IMG/VR virus record: IMGVR_UViG_3300031331_000005 | Coordinates: 1 to 37,306 of that record | DNA: 37,306 nt | Reading direction: 5' to 3' (one strand) | From: a virus | Shown: positions 15,584 through 24,586 of the stretch, one piece after another | Numbering within the stretch: position 1 is the first letter of the stretch | Layout: every line of letters begins with the position of its first letter | Translations under genes and position numbers: made by a program | The notes under the pieces: generated by a model | Seen by the model: only the letters and a program-made list of their open reading frames with translations | What the model was told of the DNA's origin: nothing | The model's database searches: none

Positions 15584-15804
15584 GACGTGCGCGTGCCGCA
15601 CTCACCGAAGAGGATTTAAAGATTTTTCGCGCGGAAGGCGGACGCGTGCGCATGTCTAACTTGACCAAACACCAGCGCCAAGTGCTTTCCCGTCGCGCGG
15701 CCAAAGCTTCATGGAGCCAACGCGCGCGCAAAAAACGAATCCGGCAGCGCATCGCCAGACGCCAGGCGAGCCTGGACAGAGTGCCCCATAACACTGACGA
15801 TTGA
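15580..15804 (+). CDS. Small basic hypothetical protein
   Basis: 74 residues from ATG 15580; the frame extends up to 15451 but the ATGA join argues for the later start. Very Arg-rich (SRRAAKASWSQRARKKRIRQ) with a short acidic helix near the front. Likely nucleic-acid binding. It lies 6 bases upstream of the primase-helicase gene. Confidence 0.55.
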   Translation: MRRARAALTEEDLKIFRAEGGRVRMSNLTKHQRQVLSRRAAKASWSQRARKKRIRQRIARRQASLDRVPHNTDD

Positions 15805-15810
15805 TTTCCT

Positions 15811-18570
15811 ATGACGCAAAAAGGTTTCCGTCCCGACCTTTTGACATTGCCCGTTCAGAGCGAATCGTCTTTTTATGATGTTCGGTCCCCGCACTGGGCG
15901 TCCGCAGACGGCCCGTTTGCCTTTCTCCGCCTGTTCCGTGCGCACCTCCTTTGCTACATCCATGATTCGGAAAATTTTCCGATCATCCACTCGTACGGCG
16001 TCGACGGATTAACGCCGAAAACGATCGCCTTTCCGAATCCGGCCAGGCAGGCTTCGGGGTATGGCATCTTTTTTTCTGTCAACGGCTTCAAGACGGACAT
16101 GAGCAGAAAAACAGAGAACCTGTATTCGTTGAATACCGTATACGCGGACATTGACTACCCGCAAAAAAAGAATCCGCCGACGGATCGCCAGATCGTCACG
16201 TTCAAGCGTGCGGTCATGGAGGATTTGGTATCGTGCATTTCCTTTTCCGATCGAGATGCGTTCCTCAAAAATCCGTCCGAGGCGGATTGCGCGCCGGCAC
16301 CGACCGCGATTGTAGAAACCAAGAACGGATACCACGTCTACTGGGTCTTTCAAAAACCGATCTTGCTTGACGATCCGCGCCTGCGTAATAACCCCGAGCT
16401 CCGAACATCCCTGCTCGAAACATACGGGAAGATCGAAGCAAAAATCATCGAACGTTTTCATGGAGATTTGGGCGCAAAAGACGTAACGCGGGTGCTTCGC
16501 GTCCCGGGATCCTATCATCTCAAGCATCCGAATGATCCGTTTTTGGTTCGCCTCGTCCACTTCTCTCCGGAAACGACGTACACGTTTGGTTCGCTGCGCA
16601 AGTTTTGGCTTTCAAATCCGGACGCTACCGCGCCGCATGAAGTAAAGCCGGACCTTGCGTCAAACGAGCGCTGGAGCAAAGAGGCCGCCTCCATGTTCAA
16701 ACGCGCAGGAGACAAAGAGAGCCTGACGGAAGCGGAATGGCAGCGCATCGATGCCGAATACCTCATTGAGGAACGCCCGAGCATCCGCGCGCTGCTCACT
16801 CCTTCAGGGATCCCCGAGGGCCAGCGGAATAAATGCCTGCTCATTGCAGCCTCCGCGCTTCGCCGAGCAGGCTGGAGCGAGGAACGCGTGCTGAGCGAAG
16901 TCGTAACGTCCGGCTATTCGGGGCTTGCCGAATATGAAATACGGAACACGGTCAAGTCCGCATTCCGGCGCGCTACACCATATGTATTCGGCTGGAATGA
17001 TCCGATCCTTTCGCAGTACGTGACGCTTGAAGAAGTGAGCGAGATTGTCCGGCGCGTCATCGCCATTCGGCAGTCGCGAAGGAAGCCGTCTAATTTGGGA
17101 GCGGGCGAAGAACCTGAAAAAGTGCCAAAAGAAATTATTGAACAAAAACACCTCTTTGGGGTTCCGGAACAGTACCCCGTCCTGCCGCGTGATATAAAAA
17201 AGGCGCTGTACGATCATTTTGAAATTGAATTCGTGAAAGCGCACCCCGATGTTTTTTACGTTGAGAATTTAGGATTCTATCAGCGAAAAGAGGAAGGCTG
17301 GTATGAAAACATGACGCATGAATCCGTGGAATGTCTCGTCAATCGACTGCTGTACCGAATCGGATTAGCGGACAAGCGCGGCACGTCAAACATTGCGGCG
17401 AAGGTGAAGTCGCTGCAAGCGTTTGAGTCCATACGGCTCACGCGTGAATCGCTGGAGTTTGCAACGAATACTTTGGCCGGAGAAGGCACGTTCTTGAATG
17501 TGCGGACGGGTATTTTGGATATTGATTCTGGACGCATGATCCCGCGCAACCCGAAGATGTTTTTCATGCACCGTGTTGATGCGGACCCGCTCAATGATCC
17601 CCAGTGTCCGAATTTTGAATCGTTCATCGCTGAAATCGCCAAGTCGCGCGAGGATGTTGTGACGCGAGAGCGCATCCAGCTGATCCAGGAGGCGTGCGGA
17701 TATGCGCTTACGCCGTATAACCATTTCCAAAAAGCGTTTTTATTCATCGGGCGCGGGTCAAACGGTAAATCAACCCTCATGGATATCTTCACGCGGCTCC
17801 TGGGCACGAGCAATGTTTCCCAACTCAACTTTAAGCAGCTGAACGGCCAGTTTAATTTGCATACGCTCTACCAGAAGCGGTTGAACATTGTGGAGGAAGT
17901 GAAAAAGAGCGAACAGCACTATTTTGATTCGGACATTCTGAAAAAAATTATTTCCGGACAGATGGTGGATGCGGAGCGCAAATTCGTCCAGGACCCATTT
18001 TCATTCCGTCCGTTCGTCAAGCTGTTCATTCTGGTCAACGACTTTCCGCGCTTCTCTGATGCCGGCTTTGCGTTCTATCGCCGCTTTTTGGTTATCCCGT
18101 TTGAGCAAACGTTTGACGGATCGCGCGTAGATCCTTTTCTTCCTGATAAACTGTGGAAAGAACGCAGCGGGATCCTCCGCTGGGCCATGGAGGGGTGGCA
18201 GCGGCTCCAGCGACGAGGGTGCTTTTACGAGAGTAAAGAGACGATTGACGCACTGGACGCGTTCCGTGAGAGCAATAGTCCCGTTGTGGAATTCCTGTTG
18301 AACAACTACATGATCGAATCGGAAACAGAGCGCGTGAGCGAGAGCGACGCAGGGCACTGGATTATCCCGTTTGAGGACGTGTACAACGCGTATCGCCGCT
18401 ACGCAGGCACGAATGGCTACGGGACGAAGAGCCGCAACACGTTCAAAAAGGAATTGAGCGACCTTACGCATTCGCGCCTTCATGCGGTTTCACTCCAAAC
18501 GACATTGCAAAAAGATTACGTGTGCGGTATACGCATGCACCCTCTAAATCCTTTTCCTCCCCTCCTATGA
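15811..18570 (+). CDS. Primase-helicase (AEP-type primase fused to SF3 helicase)
   Basis: 919 residues. The N-terminal primase-polymerase part shows YADIDYP with D113 and D115 as metal ligands, NGYHVYWVF with H175, and VTRVLRVPGSYHLKHP (226-240), the order of archaeo-eukaryotic primase motifs in RepB/D5-type proteins. A middle D5-N-like part precedes an SF3 helicase: Walker A GRGSNGKST (647-655), Walker B NIVEEV and sensor FILVNDFPRFSD. It should unwind and prime phage DNA. It is the only replication protein with such functions here, and no DNA polymerase is recognised, so the host enzyme is probably used. The stop overlaps the next start as ATGA. Confidence 0.88.
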   Translation: MTQKGFRPDLLTLPVQSESSFYDVRSPHWASADGPFAFLRLFRAHLLCYIHDSENFPIIHSYGVDGLTPKTIAFPNPARQASGYGIFFSVNGFKTDMSRKTENLYSLNTVYADIDYPQKKNPPTDRQIVTFKRAVMEDLVSCISFSDRDAFLKNPSEADCAPAPTAIVETKNGYHVYWVFQKPILLDDPRLRNNPELRTSLLETYGKIEAKIIERFHGDLGAKDVTRVLRVPGSYHLKHPNDPFLVRLVHFSPETTYTFGSLRKFWLSNPDATAPHEVKPDLASNERWSKEAASMFKRAGDKESLTEAEWQRIDAEYLIEERPSIRALLTPSGIPEGQRNKCLLIAASALRRAGWSEERVLSEVVTSGYSGLAEYEIRNTVKSAFRRATPYVFGWNDPILSQYVTLEEVSEIVRRVIAIRQSRRKPSNLGAGEEPEKVPKEIIEQKHLFGVPEQYPVLPRDIKKALYDHFEIEFVKAHPDVFYVENLGFYQRKEEGWYENMTHESVECLVNRLLYRIGLADKRGTSNIAAKVKSLQAFESIRLTRESLEFATNTLAGEGTFLNVRTGILDIDSGRMIPRNPKMFFMHRVDADPLNDPQCPNFESFIAEIAKSREDVVTRERIQLIQEACGYALTPYNHFQKAFLFIGRGSNGKSTLMDIFTRLLGTSNVSQLNFKQLNGQFNLHTLYQKRLNIVEEVKKSEQHYFDSDILKKIISGQMVDAERKFVQDPFSFRPFVKLFILVNDFPRFSDAGFAFYRRFLVIPFEQTFDGSRVDPFLPDKLWKERSGILRWAMEGWQRLQRRGCFYESKETIDALDAFRESNSPVVEFLLNNYMIESETERVSESDAGHWIIPFEDVYNAYRRYAGTNGYGTKSRNTFKKELSDLTHSRLHAVSLQTTLQKDYVCGIRMHPLNPFPPLL

Positions 18571-19199
18571 TCGATCCTCCCATTCATCTCTTGCTCCCCG
18601 CCGGACACGGTAAGCCGGGCAAAAGTCCGTTTATTCGTCCGATGGCTGCGTTTCTCCTCTCAACCCTTCGCCCGACGCGCGAAGCGCACGCACTTTCGTT
18701 TCTCCAAATTCGCGCGGCATTCATCGGATGGTTCTTTGGTTTTATGGAGCCCGTCTATCGTTTGCAAACGTCGCACCTTGCATACATGATGGCGATTTCC
18801 CCGAGTGGTTTTTCCCGTATCATTATTAACGCGGTCCGATCAGACAGGTTCGTCCGTCTCTGGCATGAACGCCACCCGGATTTTTCAGAAACGCCGCCAA
18901 AGATAAAATGGATCGGCACGCATCGTCTTCCGTTCCTGTTTAACGTACTCGTTTCAGAGGCCGGAGAGCCGCTGCCCGGGGAAGAGCGGATCGAGTTTGA
19001 GAAGCACTATCCTCCCTTCCATGAGTCTCCGATTGGATTGTTTGAAAATCAAGGCGCGCTGCCGCGGTTCAAACGCAAGCACTGGGAAATCTCGACCGTA
19101 ACGTACCTGACTCCTGCCGAGAAAGAAGCCCTCCGATTCCAAAATACCGTAACCGCTCCTCTGCGCAAACGCCACCTGGAGCGTTCAAAACGCATATGA
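18567..19199 (+). CDS. Hypothetical protein in replication block
   Basis: 210 residues from ATG 18567, chosen because it overlaps the primase-helicase stop as ATGA; the frame itself opens at 18522. No recognised motif. It has an aromatic-rich middle (IGWFFGFMEPVYRLQTSHLA) and a helix-turn-helix-like stretch (MMAISPSGFSRIIINAV). Sequence-specific DNA binding is possible but unproven. Confidence 0.65.
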   Translation: MIDPPIHLLLPAGHGKPGKSPFIRPMAAFLLSTLRPTREAHALSFLQIRAAFIGWFFGFMEPVYRLQTSHLAYMMAISPSGFSRIIINAVRSDRFVRLWHERHPDFSETPPKIKWIGTHRLPFLFNVLVSEAGEPLPGEERIEFEKHYPPFHESPIGLFENQGALPRFKRKHWEISTVTYLTPAEKEALRFQNTVTAPLRKRHLERSKRI

Positions 19200-19561
19200 T
19201 GTACGATTTTCAACAGTTTAACTGGCTACGCAACGCAAGGGACGTGCTCGTTGCGGAGCTCAAGACAAAAGACTACGCCAAACGCACGAAAATAAAGAAG
19301 GACCTTCGCGAGGTCGTTTCCGCCATGCGCAAGATTGTGGATGAAGAGATTTGGGATCGGGCGATCGGTGCGCCCGTGTTCCTCACGACGCTGTACTTTA
19401 TAGACGTAAACGGCGTCCAGTGCATGGAGCGGGGTATCATCGAATCCGCGTGCGAGGATGGTACGTACAGCGTTCTGCGGCGTAACGACGGGCGTGCGAA
19501 TCTTAAGACAACGGAAATGCGCCTCATCTGGCTCGCTGAATGGAGCAAATATCTGATTTAG
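19196..19561 (+). CDS. Hypothetical protein in replication block
   Basis: 121 residues, coupled to the gene before by ATGA (19196-19199). The N-terminal half is a charged helix (KTKDYAKRTKIKKDLREVVS); the C-terminal half reads as a small beta barrel (FLTTLYFIDVNGVQCMERGI ... YSVLRRNDGRANLKTTEMRL). No family recognised. Confidence 0.6.
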   Translation: MMYDFQQFNWLRNARDVLVAELKTKDYAKRTKIKKDLREVVSAMRKIVDEEIWDRAIGAPVFLTTLYFIDVNGVQCMERGIIESACEDGTYSVLRRNDGRANLKTTEMRLIWLAEWSKYLI

Positions 19562-19646
19562 CCGCATGAGGCCGAAGAGCGCCGCGTACGATTGCGTAAA
19601 TGCGGGACGGCGTTTAACCTTCTACGTCCGCGCTCTTCGACCCCAT

Positions 19647-21026
19647 ATGATTATCGATTCACGTATTCGCATGGATGCGCTCGAATGGAGCATGATCCCG
19701 CGCCTCACACGCGAGCGCATCAAGCGCGACCTTACTTATAAAAATCCCGCCTATTCTCGCGCGGAACGTTTAGGATTCTCTACGGCGCACATTCCAAAAG
19801 AGATCACGACCTACATCTATTCCGCGGAAAACGGGTTCACGGCCGGCAGGGGAGAGTTCTATAAAATACAGCAGGCGCTCCTTGAGATCGGCGTAACAGA
19901 TCCTCCCGAGATCCTGATGCAACAGAGACCGCTGCCTCGCGTAAGGTATGTAAATACCGCGTTCACGCTGGACGAACGTCAAACGCGGTGCGTTGACGCG
20001 GCCATGCGGAAGCGGCAGGGAATTATCCTGGCCGCAACGGGGAGCGGTAAAACGGATATGATCTTCAAGCTCATCGCCGAGCGCAAACAGAAAACATTGA
20101 TCGTGGTCCCGCGCAAGGTGCTGGCCGAACAGATTTTGAGCGATCTCCGTACGCGCCTTCCGGATGTCTCGATTGGAACGCTCATTGGTGGCAAGGCCGT
20201 TTGGGGTGATGTCACGGTTGCGCTGGAACGCACGGCGTTGAAACATGTTAATGAAGCATCAGAGCGTTTTGGCATGCTCATTGCCGACGAGGTGCACGTG
20301 GCCGCCGCGCCCATGTTTCAAACGCTCTATAATCGATTTCCGTTCGAGTATCGGTATGGGTTTACCGGAACGATGCGGCGAAAAGATCAGATGGAATTTC
20401 TAATTTACGCGACGTTCGGCAGGCTGCTTGAACGCGTCACATCCCACGAGATCATTTCCGCCGGCCGCGCTGTTCCGGTGGAGCCGGTTATCCATGACAC
20501 GCACTCCGTTGTGCCGCCGGAGTATCACGATCTCGATGCCATAAAATTTTCTCAAGCGGTGAACGCGAACCTGCATGCGGATTACGCACGTACGCTGCAA
20601 GTCAAAGATATCATCGTCTCCATTCTCGAGCGTGACCCGAAAGCGAGGATCGCCGTGGCTAGCCGATACCTTCATCCGCTGCGCGTTCTGCTCCGCGAGC
20701 TGGAGTGTGAAGATGCGCGTGCGATTATGATAACCGGTCAAACGAAGAACCAGGAAGAGGCGTGCCAACAAATTGAGAAGGGAGAAAGCAACGTGGCGCT
20801 CGCAACCATTCCGGTGTTTGGAACAGGTATCAATATTCCGAGCCTCACGGATATCATTTTGATCTCTCCGGTGTTCTCAAATCGACTAATGATCCAGCAG
20901 CTCCGCGGGAGGCTTATGCGTACGAGTGCAAAAAAGCGCTGTGGAAAACTCCATATGCTTTGGGACGGAAATGTCTTCGATCCTAAGAAATTAGAGTCTT
21001 TTCTGCGAATCGTCCGAAGCTCTTGA
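19647..21026 (+). CDS. SF2 DNA helicase (DEAD/DEAH superfamily)
   Basis: 459 residues from ATG 19647 (MIIDSRIRMD); the frame opens at 19566 but the first 27 residues look non-coding. Motif I TGSGKT (131-136), Ia IVVPRKVLAEQ, II DEVH (214-217), III GFTGT (238-242), and C-terminal VI QQLRGRLMR are all present. The layout is that of phage UvsW/T5 D10-like and XPB-like branch-migrating helicases. It probably remodels forks or recombination intermediates together with the RusA-type resolvase. Confidence 0.85.
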   Translation: MIIDSRIRMDALEWSMIPRLTRERIKRDLTYKNPAYSRAERLGFSTAHIPKEITTYIYSAENGFTAGRGEFYKIQQALLEIGVTDPPEILMQQRPLPRVRYVNTAFTLDERQTRCVDAAMRKRQGIILAATGSGKTDMIFKLIAERKQKTLIVVPRKVLAEQILSDLRTRLPDVSIGTLIGGKAVWGDVTVALERTALKHVNEASERFGMLIADEVHVAAAPMFQTLYNRFPFEYRYGFTGTMRRKDQMEFLIYATFGRLLERVTSHEIISAGRAVPVEPVIHDTHSVVPPEYHDLDAIKFSQAVNANLHADYARTLQVKDIIVSILERDPKARIAVASRYLHPLRVLLRELECEDARAIMITGQTKNQEEACQQIEKGESNVALATIPVFGTGINIPSLTDIILISPVFSNRLMIQQLRGRLMRTSAKKRCGKLHMLWDGNVFDPKKLESFLRIVRSS

Positions 21027-21052
21027 CAAAGCAAGCATAATACTGCTAGCAT
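21023..21052 (+). promoter_or_regulatory. Sigma70-type promoter upstream of SSB-like gene
   Basis: TTGACA at 21023-21028, 18-base spacer, TAGCAT at 21047-21052. It lies across the helicase stop and in the 50-base gap before the SSB-like gene, consistent with extra expression of that abundant protein. Confidence 0.6.
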
Positions 21053-21091
21053 ATTCAATATTATCTAATTCTCTCAATGTACATCTCTTTT

Positions 21092-21673
21092 ATGAGTAAA
21101 TTTAAGAAGGCAGTTAAAACGTTCAGCAAGACGATTGCTCTGAACCCTGATTCCGAGGCCATTAAAAACGGCAAAGCCGAATACGCCGGTCCGCGCATCG
21201 TCGGATCACTGCGAAGCCGTGACATGGTTGAAACAACCAATGGCACGAATCGCGTGTACGAATTCGATCTGTACGCGAACCCGAACGACGATGCGGCGTT
21301 TGGCGTGACCCCGCCGGACGGTGAAGCCGTTTCGTTGTGGGCAAACAAGGTGCTCGAAAGCAAACTTGAAGAGGGCGGCGATAATGGCGACCCCGTCCCC
21401 GAGGGAGCTATCGTGTCGATCGAATTCCTCGAACGCCGAAAAGGCAAGAGCGGATTCGCTGCAACGAAAGGGTACGACAATTACGAAGTCGGCTACTTCC
21501 TTCCGCCTGCGAATTTTCGCAAAGCTGATGCTTCACAGGCTTCGGCTCAGAATGCGGAAGTGGACGAACCGTTTCCCTCCGCTCCATCTGCGCCTTCGCC
21601 CGCGGCCACGCCTGCCGCTCGAACAACGGCAGCTCAACCTGCGGCCAATCCGCTGGACGATCTCGGTCTTTAA
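21092..21673 (+). CDS. Putative single-stranded DNA-binding protein
   Basis: 193 residues from ATG 21092 (MSKFKK); ATG 21077 would add five residues. Beta-rich body (residues ~20-130), then a Pro/Ala-rich flexible linker and an acidic-hydrophobic tip (NPLDDLGL). Body-linker-acidic tip is the layout of bacterial and phage SSB proteins, where the tip recruits partners. I do not see a decisive OB-fold motif, so the call rests on layout, neighbours (helicase before, nuclease after) and its own promoter. Confidence 0.6.
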   Translation: MSKFKKAVKTFSKTIALNPDSEAIKNGKAEYAGPRIVGSLRSRDMVETTNGTNRVYEFDLYANPNDDAAFGVTPPDGEAVSLWANKVLESKLEEGGDNGDPVPEGAIVSIEFLERRKGKSGFAATKGYDNYEVGYFLPPANFRKADASQASAQNAEVDEPFPSAPSAPSPAATPAARTTAAQPAANPLDDLGL

Positions 21674-21732
21674 TTCACGCATCCTAATTGCGGCAACCTC
21701 TTTTTGGGTGCCGCCTCAAACAGTGATTCGTT
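21674..21732 (+). promoter_or_regulatory. Short intergenic hairpin
   Basis: GCGGCA and TGCCGC (roughly 21690-21714) pair around a T-rich loop (TCTTTTT). No T-run follows the stem, so a classic terminator is not supported; it may be an attenuator or processing site between the SSB-like and the next gene. Confidence 0.4.
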
Positions 21733-22011
21733 ATGACGATAAAAACCATTTCTCGCGGCTACAAGCAGACCGTGCAGGTCGATCTGCCAGATGGCCGCAA
21801 AGCGTGGCTCAGCCATGAAGCCGAAGTTGGTGCGGAGCTGGACGAAGCTGACACTTCGAATCTTAGTGAGTGCTATGAGCAGCTGTATGAGATCGCTGCA
21901 GCGGAAGTTGTGAATGCGATCAAACAGCAGAAGGCGCAGATCAACAGCGCTACGCAACAGGTGCCTGCCGCGTCTATCGGTGGCGCTCCCGCTCGCCCTC
22001 CGCGCATCTAA
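21733..22011 (+). CDS. Small hypothetical protein
   Basis: 92 residues. The front half has a small barrel-like pattern (YKQTVQVDLPDGRKAWLSHE), followed by a helical part and a Pro/Ala tail. It sits between SSB-like and nuclease genes and may join the recombination set. No family recognised. Confidence 0.6.
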   Translation: MTIKTISRGYKQTVQVDLPDGRKAWLSHEAEVGAELDEADTSNLSECYEQLYEIAAAEVVNAIKQQKAQINSATQQVPAASIGGAPARPPRI

Positions 22012-22052
22012 TTGTTCTAATCATCCCCGCCAGGGACACCTATTCATTCCTT

Positions 22053-23120
22053 ATGTCAAGAGCATATTCTGTCGGTATCGACACTCCATCATTTTCCGAT
22101 CTTCGAACGTTCTCGTTGTGCCCGCGTCTTTGGTACGAGCAGAACATTACGAAGGAGTACGTGCAACCGGAAGAGGATTACTTCACCTATGGTTCGCTCG
22201 TGGATATGCTCTTGACGGAGCCGGAAAACGTTCCGAAGAAATTCGTGAAGGTCGTTCGCCGGTCAAAGGACCAGACCGGCATGGAAACAGTCGGCAAGAT
22301 CAACGTCCTCAAGGAAGAGATCGCAACGCTTGAAACGGCGCTCGCGGAAAAGGCGAACAAGATCAAAGAGAAGAGCCTCAAAAATAAAAAGAAAGATTTG
22401 AAGGAGCTCTCCATTCAGTTGAAGGCTATCCGATCCAATGAGAAAAAAACGCAGGTCACGGCGAGCGTATGGGACAATGCGCACGAGACCGCGGAAGCGA
22501 TTAAGGAGAATCCGCTTTGGAAAAACATGATCGCTCCGAGGATCGAAGAGGGATGCGGAACGTTTCAGTTAGCGCTCATTGCTGAGGAAATCGGTTTAAA
22601 AGGAACGCTTGACGTGTTCCTTGGTCCAAAGGCGCTCGTTACCGCTCTCAAGCTATTCGCCAGCGGTAACTGCAAGCTTGAGGAAGTTTTGAAAGTAGCG
22701 GTTGATACGGATCCGAAAGAGCTAGCCTCCGTGACCATCGTCGACATCAAAACCTGTTACATGTTAAAGAAGTTCGATCCAAGGTCATACGCGGCACAAT
22801 TAGCCATTTATCGGGCGATCATTGAGGAGTTGACCGGCATTAAGGCTCACGCCTTCATTTTGGCCGGTGATAAGGACTCAGACCTGAAAATGGCTCAGCA
22901 CTACCAATTCACGCCTGAAACGCTTGACGAGGCCATTTCACGCGCTCTAGACGTTAAGGAATGGTTCGATCAGTCGTTTAAGGCATGGGAGGAAGATGCC
23001 AACGTATCCAAAGCGTTCCCTGCGGCAAAGACGCTTGACGGAAAGGAGCAGGAGTGCATGCGCTGTTCGGTATGTCGACATGAGCCGTTCTCCCGTAATA
23101 CAGAACCCGTTATCTTATGA
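22053..23120 (+). CDS. PD-(D/E)XK nuclease, Cas4/RecB-like with probable Fe-S cluster
   Basis: 355 residues. Nuclease motifs in order: FSDLRTFSLCPRLWYE at the front, GTLDVF with D187, VDIKT with D231 and K233, and YAAQLAIYR (Q249). C23 near the N-terminus and C335, C338, C341 near the C-terminus form the four-cysteine set that holds a 4Fe-4S cluster in Cas4 and AddB-type nucleases. Residues ~82-130 are a Lys/Glu-rich coiled-coil inserted between the first motif and the catalytic core, which is unusual. No Cas genes or CRISPR array are nearby, so a phage exonuclease for recombination is the likely role. Confidence 0.8.
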   Translation: MSRAYSVGIDTPSFSDLRTFSLCPRLWYEQNITKEYVQPEEDYFTYGSLVDMLLTEPENVPKKFVKVVRRSKDQTGMETVGKINVLKEEIATLETALAEKANKIKEKSLKNKKKDLKELSIQLKAIRSNEKKTQVTASVWDNAHETAEAIKENPLWKNMIAPRIEEGCGTFQLALIAEEIGLKGTLDVFLGPKALVTALKLFASGNCKLEEVLKVAVDTDPKELASVTIVDIKTCYMLKKFDPRSYAAQLAIYRAIIEELTGIKAHAFILAGDKDSDLKMAQHYQFTPETLDEAISRALDVKEWFDQSFKAWEEDANVSKAFPAAKTLDGKEQECMRCSVCRHEPFSRNTEPVIL

Positions 23121-23443
23121 GTGATCCCCGTCAAGAAGCGCTCGCACCGCTTCATAATCAGCAGCCTCTTTTAGACGATGAGCCAACCCTGCTAACCGTT
23201 GCCGAATCAACGTACAAACAGGCTGCCGCTCGCGCGCAACAGCACTTGCTCATGGCCCGTATTTCCGAACGACAGGGAGCGGCATCAAAAACGAACCGGC
23301 GCAAATTTGAAAAACAACGCACGATAGAGCTTGATGCGATGTACGCACAGCTTGCGATTAAAGCGTTCCTCAGTGATATCATCATAGAGGAACGAAAGAA
23401 AAAAGCAGACGCCTATAAGCCAAAGCTCAAAAAGAAGCACTGA
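23117..23443 (+). CDS. Hypothetical protein coupled to nuclease
   Basis: 108 residues; its start overlaps the nuclease stop as ATGA (23117-23120). Mostly helical with a very basic C-terminus (ERKKKADAYKPKLKKKH). No family recognised; it may partner the nuclease. Confidence 0.6.
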   Translation: MSDPRQEALAPLHNQQPLLDDEPTLLTVAESTYKQAAARAQQHLLMARISERQGAASKTNRRKFEKQRTIELDAMYAQLAIKAFLSDIIIEERKKKADAYKPKLKKKH

Positions 23444-23454
23444 TCCATCTTCTT

Positions 23455-23616
23455 ATGAATGCCGTCTTGATCATCTACCTGCTATTGAACACCTGTTTTT
23501 ATGCAGCGATCGGGCAAGACGCGATGAAGAACGGCGAGTATCTACTAGGAACCGGAGCATTGCTGTTTTCCATGCTCTCGCTCACGCTGGAAGTAGGGAT
23601 TTTTTACACGCTATGA
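23455..23616 (+). CDS. 53-residue double-spanning membrane protein
   Basis: The product starts MNAVLIIYLLLNTCFYAAIG and has two hydrophobic helices (about residues 3-20 and 30-52) joined by a short charged loop (QDAMKNGEY). The size and hairpin layout fit small holins, but charge pattern and context give no proof. Its TGA overlaps the next ATG as ATGA at 23613-23616. Confidence 0.55.
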   Translation: MNAVLIIYLLLNTCFYAAIGQDAMKNGEYLLGTGALLFSMLSLTLEVGIFYTL

Positions 23617-23879
23617 CGTATCCAGATCGAGCATTCTTCATCGTGTTCTGCATTGTTGCTTTCATCGCTTCTTTTTTAGGCACGGCTATTGTTTTGAACA
23701 TATTTAATTACATCGAGCTTCCTGCTGCAGAATGGTATTGCGGCCAAAAAGGATCATCTTACATCTGTCAACGTTTTACAAAGAAAAAGGAGGTGACGTG
23801 TGACGCAGGTTGTACTGAAAAATCGTGTCCGTGTGACGGTGCTGAAAGTCCCGCCGGCGCACATCCCGTTGCTCGTTGA
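23613..23879 (+). CDS. Membrane protein with cysteine-rich tail
   Basis: 88 residues. One membrane helix (about residues 8-31) is followed by an outside or periplasmic part with eight cysteines, two of them in a CPC. Coupled to the previous membrane gene, so the pair may form one membrane unit (holin, antiholin or exclusion). It overlaps the next gene by 80 bases, and that next gene has the stronger start signal. Confidence 0.55.
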   Translation: MTYPDRAFFIVFCIVAFIASFLGTAIVLNIFNYIELPAAEWYCGQKGSSYICQRFTKKKEVTCDAGCTEKSCPCDGAESPAGAHPVAR

Positions 23880-23997
23880 AGCAGATGCGAAACGCATTGC
23901 CGTCATCGAGCTGTATGTACTGATGCACGGAGGCGCTCACCGCATTCGTGCACGCAGCATTGATCTTGCTGCTAGTTTTCCGGACGTGATCTCATAG
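23800..23997 (+). CDS. Small hypothetical protein with perfect Shine-Dalgarno
   Basis: 65 residues from GTG 23800. AAGGAGGTGA sits a few bases upstream, inside the preceding gene, and is the only full-strength SD I found in the window. The protein is beta-strand rich (VVLKNRVRVTVLKVPPAHIP) and has no recognised family. It ends directly before the large structured RNA region. Confidence 0.65.
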   Translation: MTQVVLKNRVRVTVLKVPPAHIPLLVEADAKRIAVIELYVLMHGGAHRIRARSIDLAASFPDVIS

Positions 23998-24011
23998 CAC
24001 TTTACGTATCT

Positions 24012-24102
24012 CGAGAGGAGATTTGACATCTCCTCTCCCCTCTATCGCTCCGGAACGATGAACCAGGAATATTTCCGAAGCGATAGAGGGGCACATTGCC
24101 CC
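24012..24102 (+). ncRNA. Three consecutive 5' hairpins of the structured RNA
   Basis: GAGAGGAGAT/ATCTCCTCTC with a 5-base loop (24012-24038); CCCCTCTATCGCT...AGCGATAGAGGGG closing a longer arm (24037-24092); GGGGC..GCCCC (24088-24102), which shares bases with the second and so may switch with it. No T-run follows, so they do not form a usual terminator for the genes upstream. Confidence 0.65.
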
Positions 24103-24168
24103 TCAGTACACGTTCCTTCTCAGTTGTTTGATTAGGCAGGCACGAGTCCATGAAGCTCTCTCGTGCCT

Positions 24169-24244
24169 CGCCTCGAGATACTGATAACGGTTGCGGCCGG
24201 AAACTCCGCAGAGTAGGGCCTTTCCCTTTCAGTATCTTTAGGCG
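24169..24244 (+). ncRNA. RNA arm 1 with pseudoknot
   Basis: Outer stem 24169-24184 with 24229-24244, 15 of 16 positions paired. Inside, TGCGG (24192-24196) pairs CCGCA (24206-24210), while GGAAA (24199-24203) pairs TTTCC (24221-24225); the two helices cross. Confidence 0.65.
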
Positions 24245-24448
24245 GGGTGCACTGAAAGTTAGATCGGCAAAGGGCTGCTGGTTTAACCGGATCCGCTATA
24301 GACGGCGCTAGCCCACCCATTGCAACTGATCCCTGACAATGGAGAGCCAAAACCATATTGAAGGATCGAAAAGCGAGAGAACCTGCCATCCAGTGAAACG
24401 TCCGAGGAATTAAATTGCCTTGGCTATAGTCGTCACTGGATGGCCTCT

Positions 24449-24545
24449 CGCCTCCACTTCGTTCGTGTGAGCTGGCCGTTCGGCGACCAGATGCCGTCTT
24501 CTTCGGGGGATGGGTTTGCTACTCGACATGAGCGGAGTGAAGGCG
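24449..24545 (+). ncRNA. RNA arm 2 with 20-position outer stem and UUCG hairpin
   Basis: 24449-24468 pairs with 24526-24545 with a single mismatch. Inside are a CTGG/CCAG hairpin stacked on GCC/GGC and a C(TTCG)G tetraloop near 24501-24506. Confidence 0.7.
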
Positions 24546-24586
24546 GGAAATGGAACCCGCGTACATAAACTTATCTAACTCTTAAT

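Noticed and set aside
22053-23120. Cas4 as part of a CRISPR-Cas locus
   Set aside because: No cas1, cas2 or array anywhere in the window.
24012-24038. Rho-independent terminator after the 65-residue gene
   Set aside because: The hairpin is perfect but no T-run follows; it is better placed as the first hairpin of the RNA.
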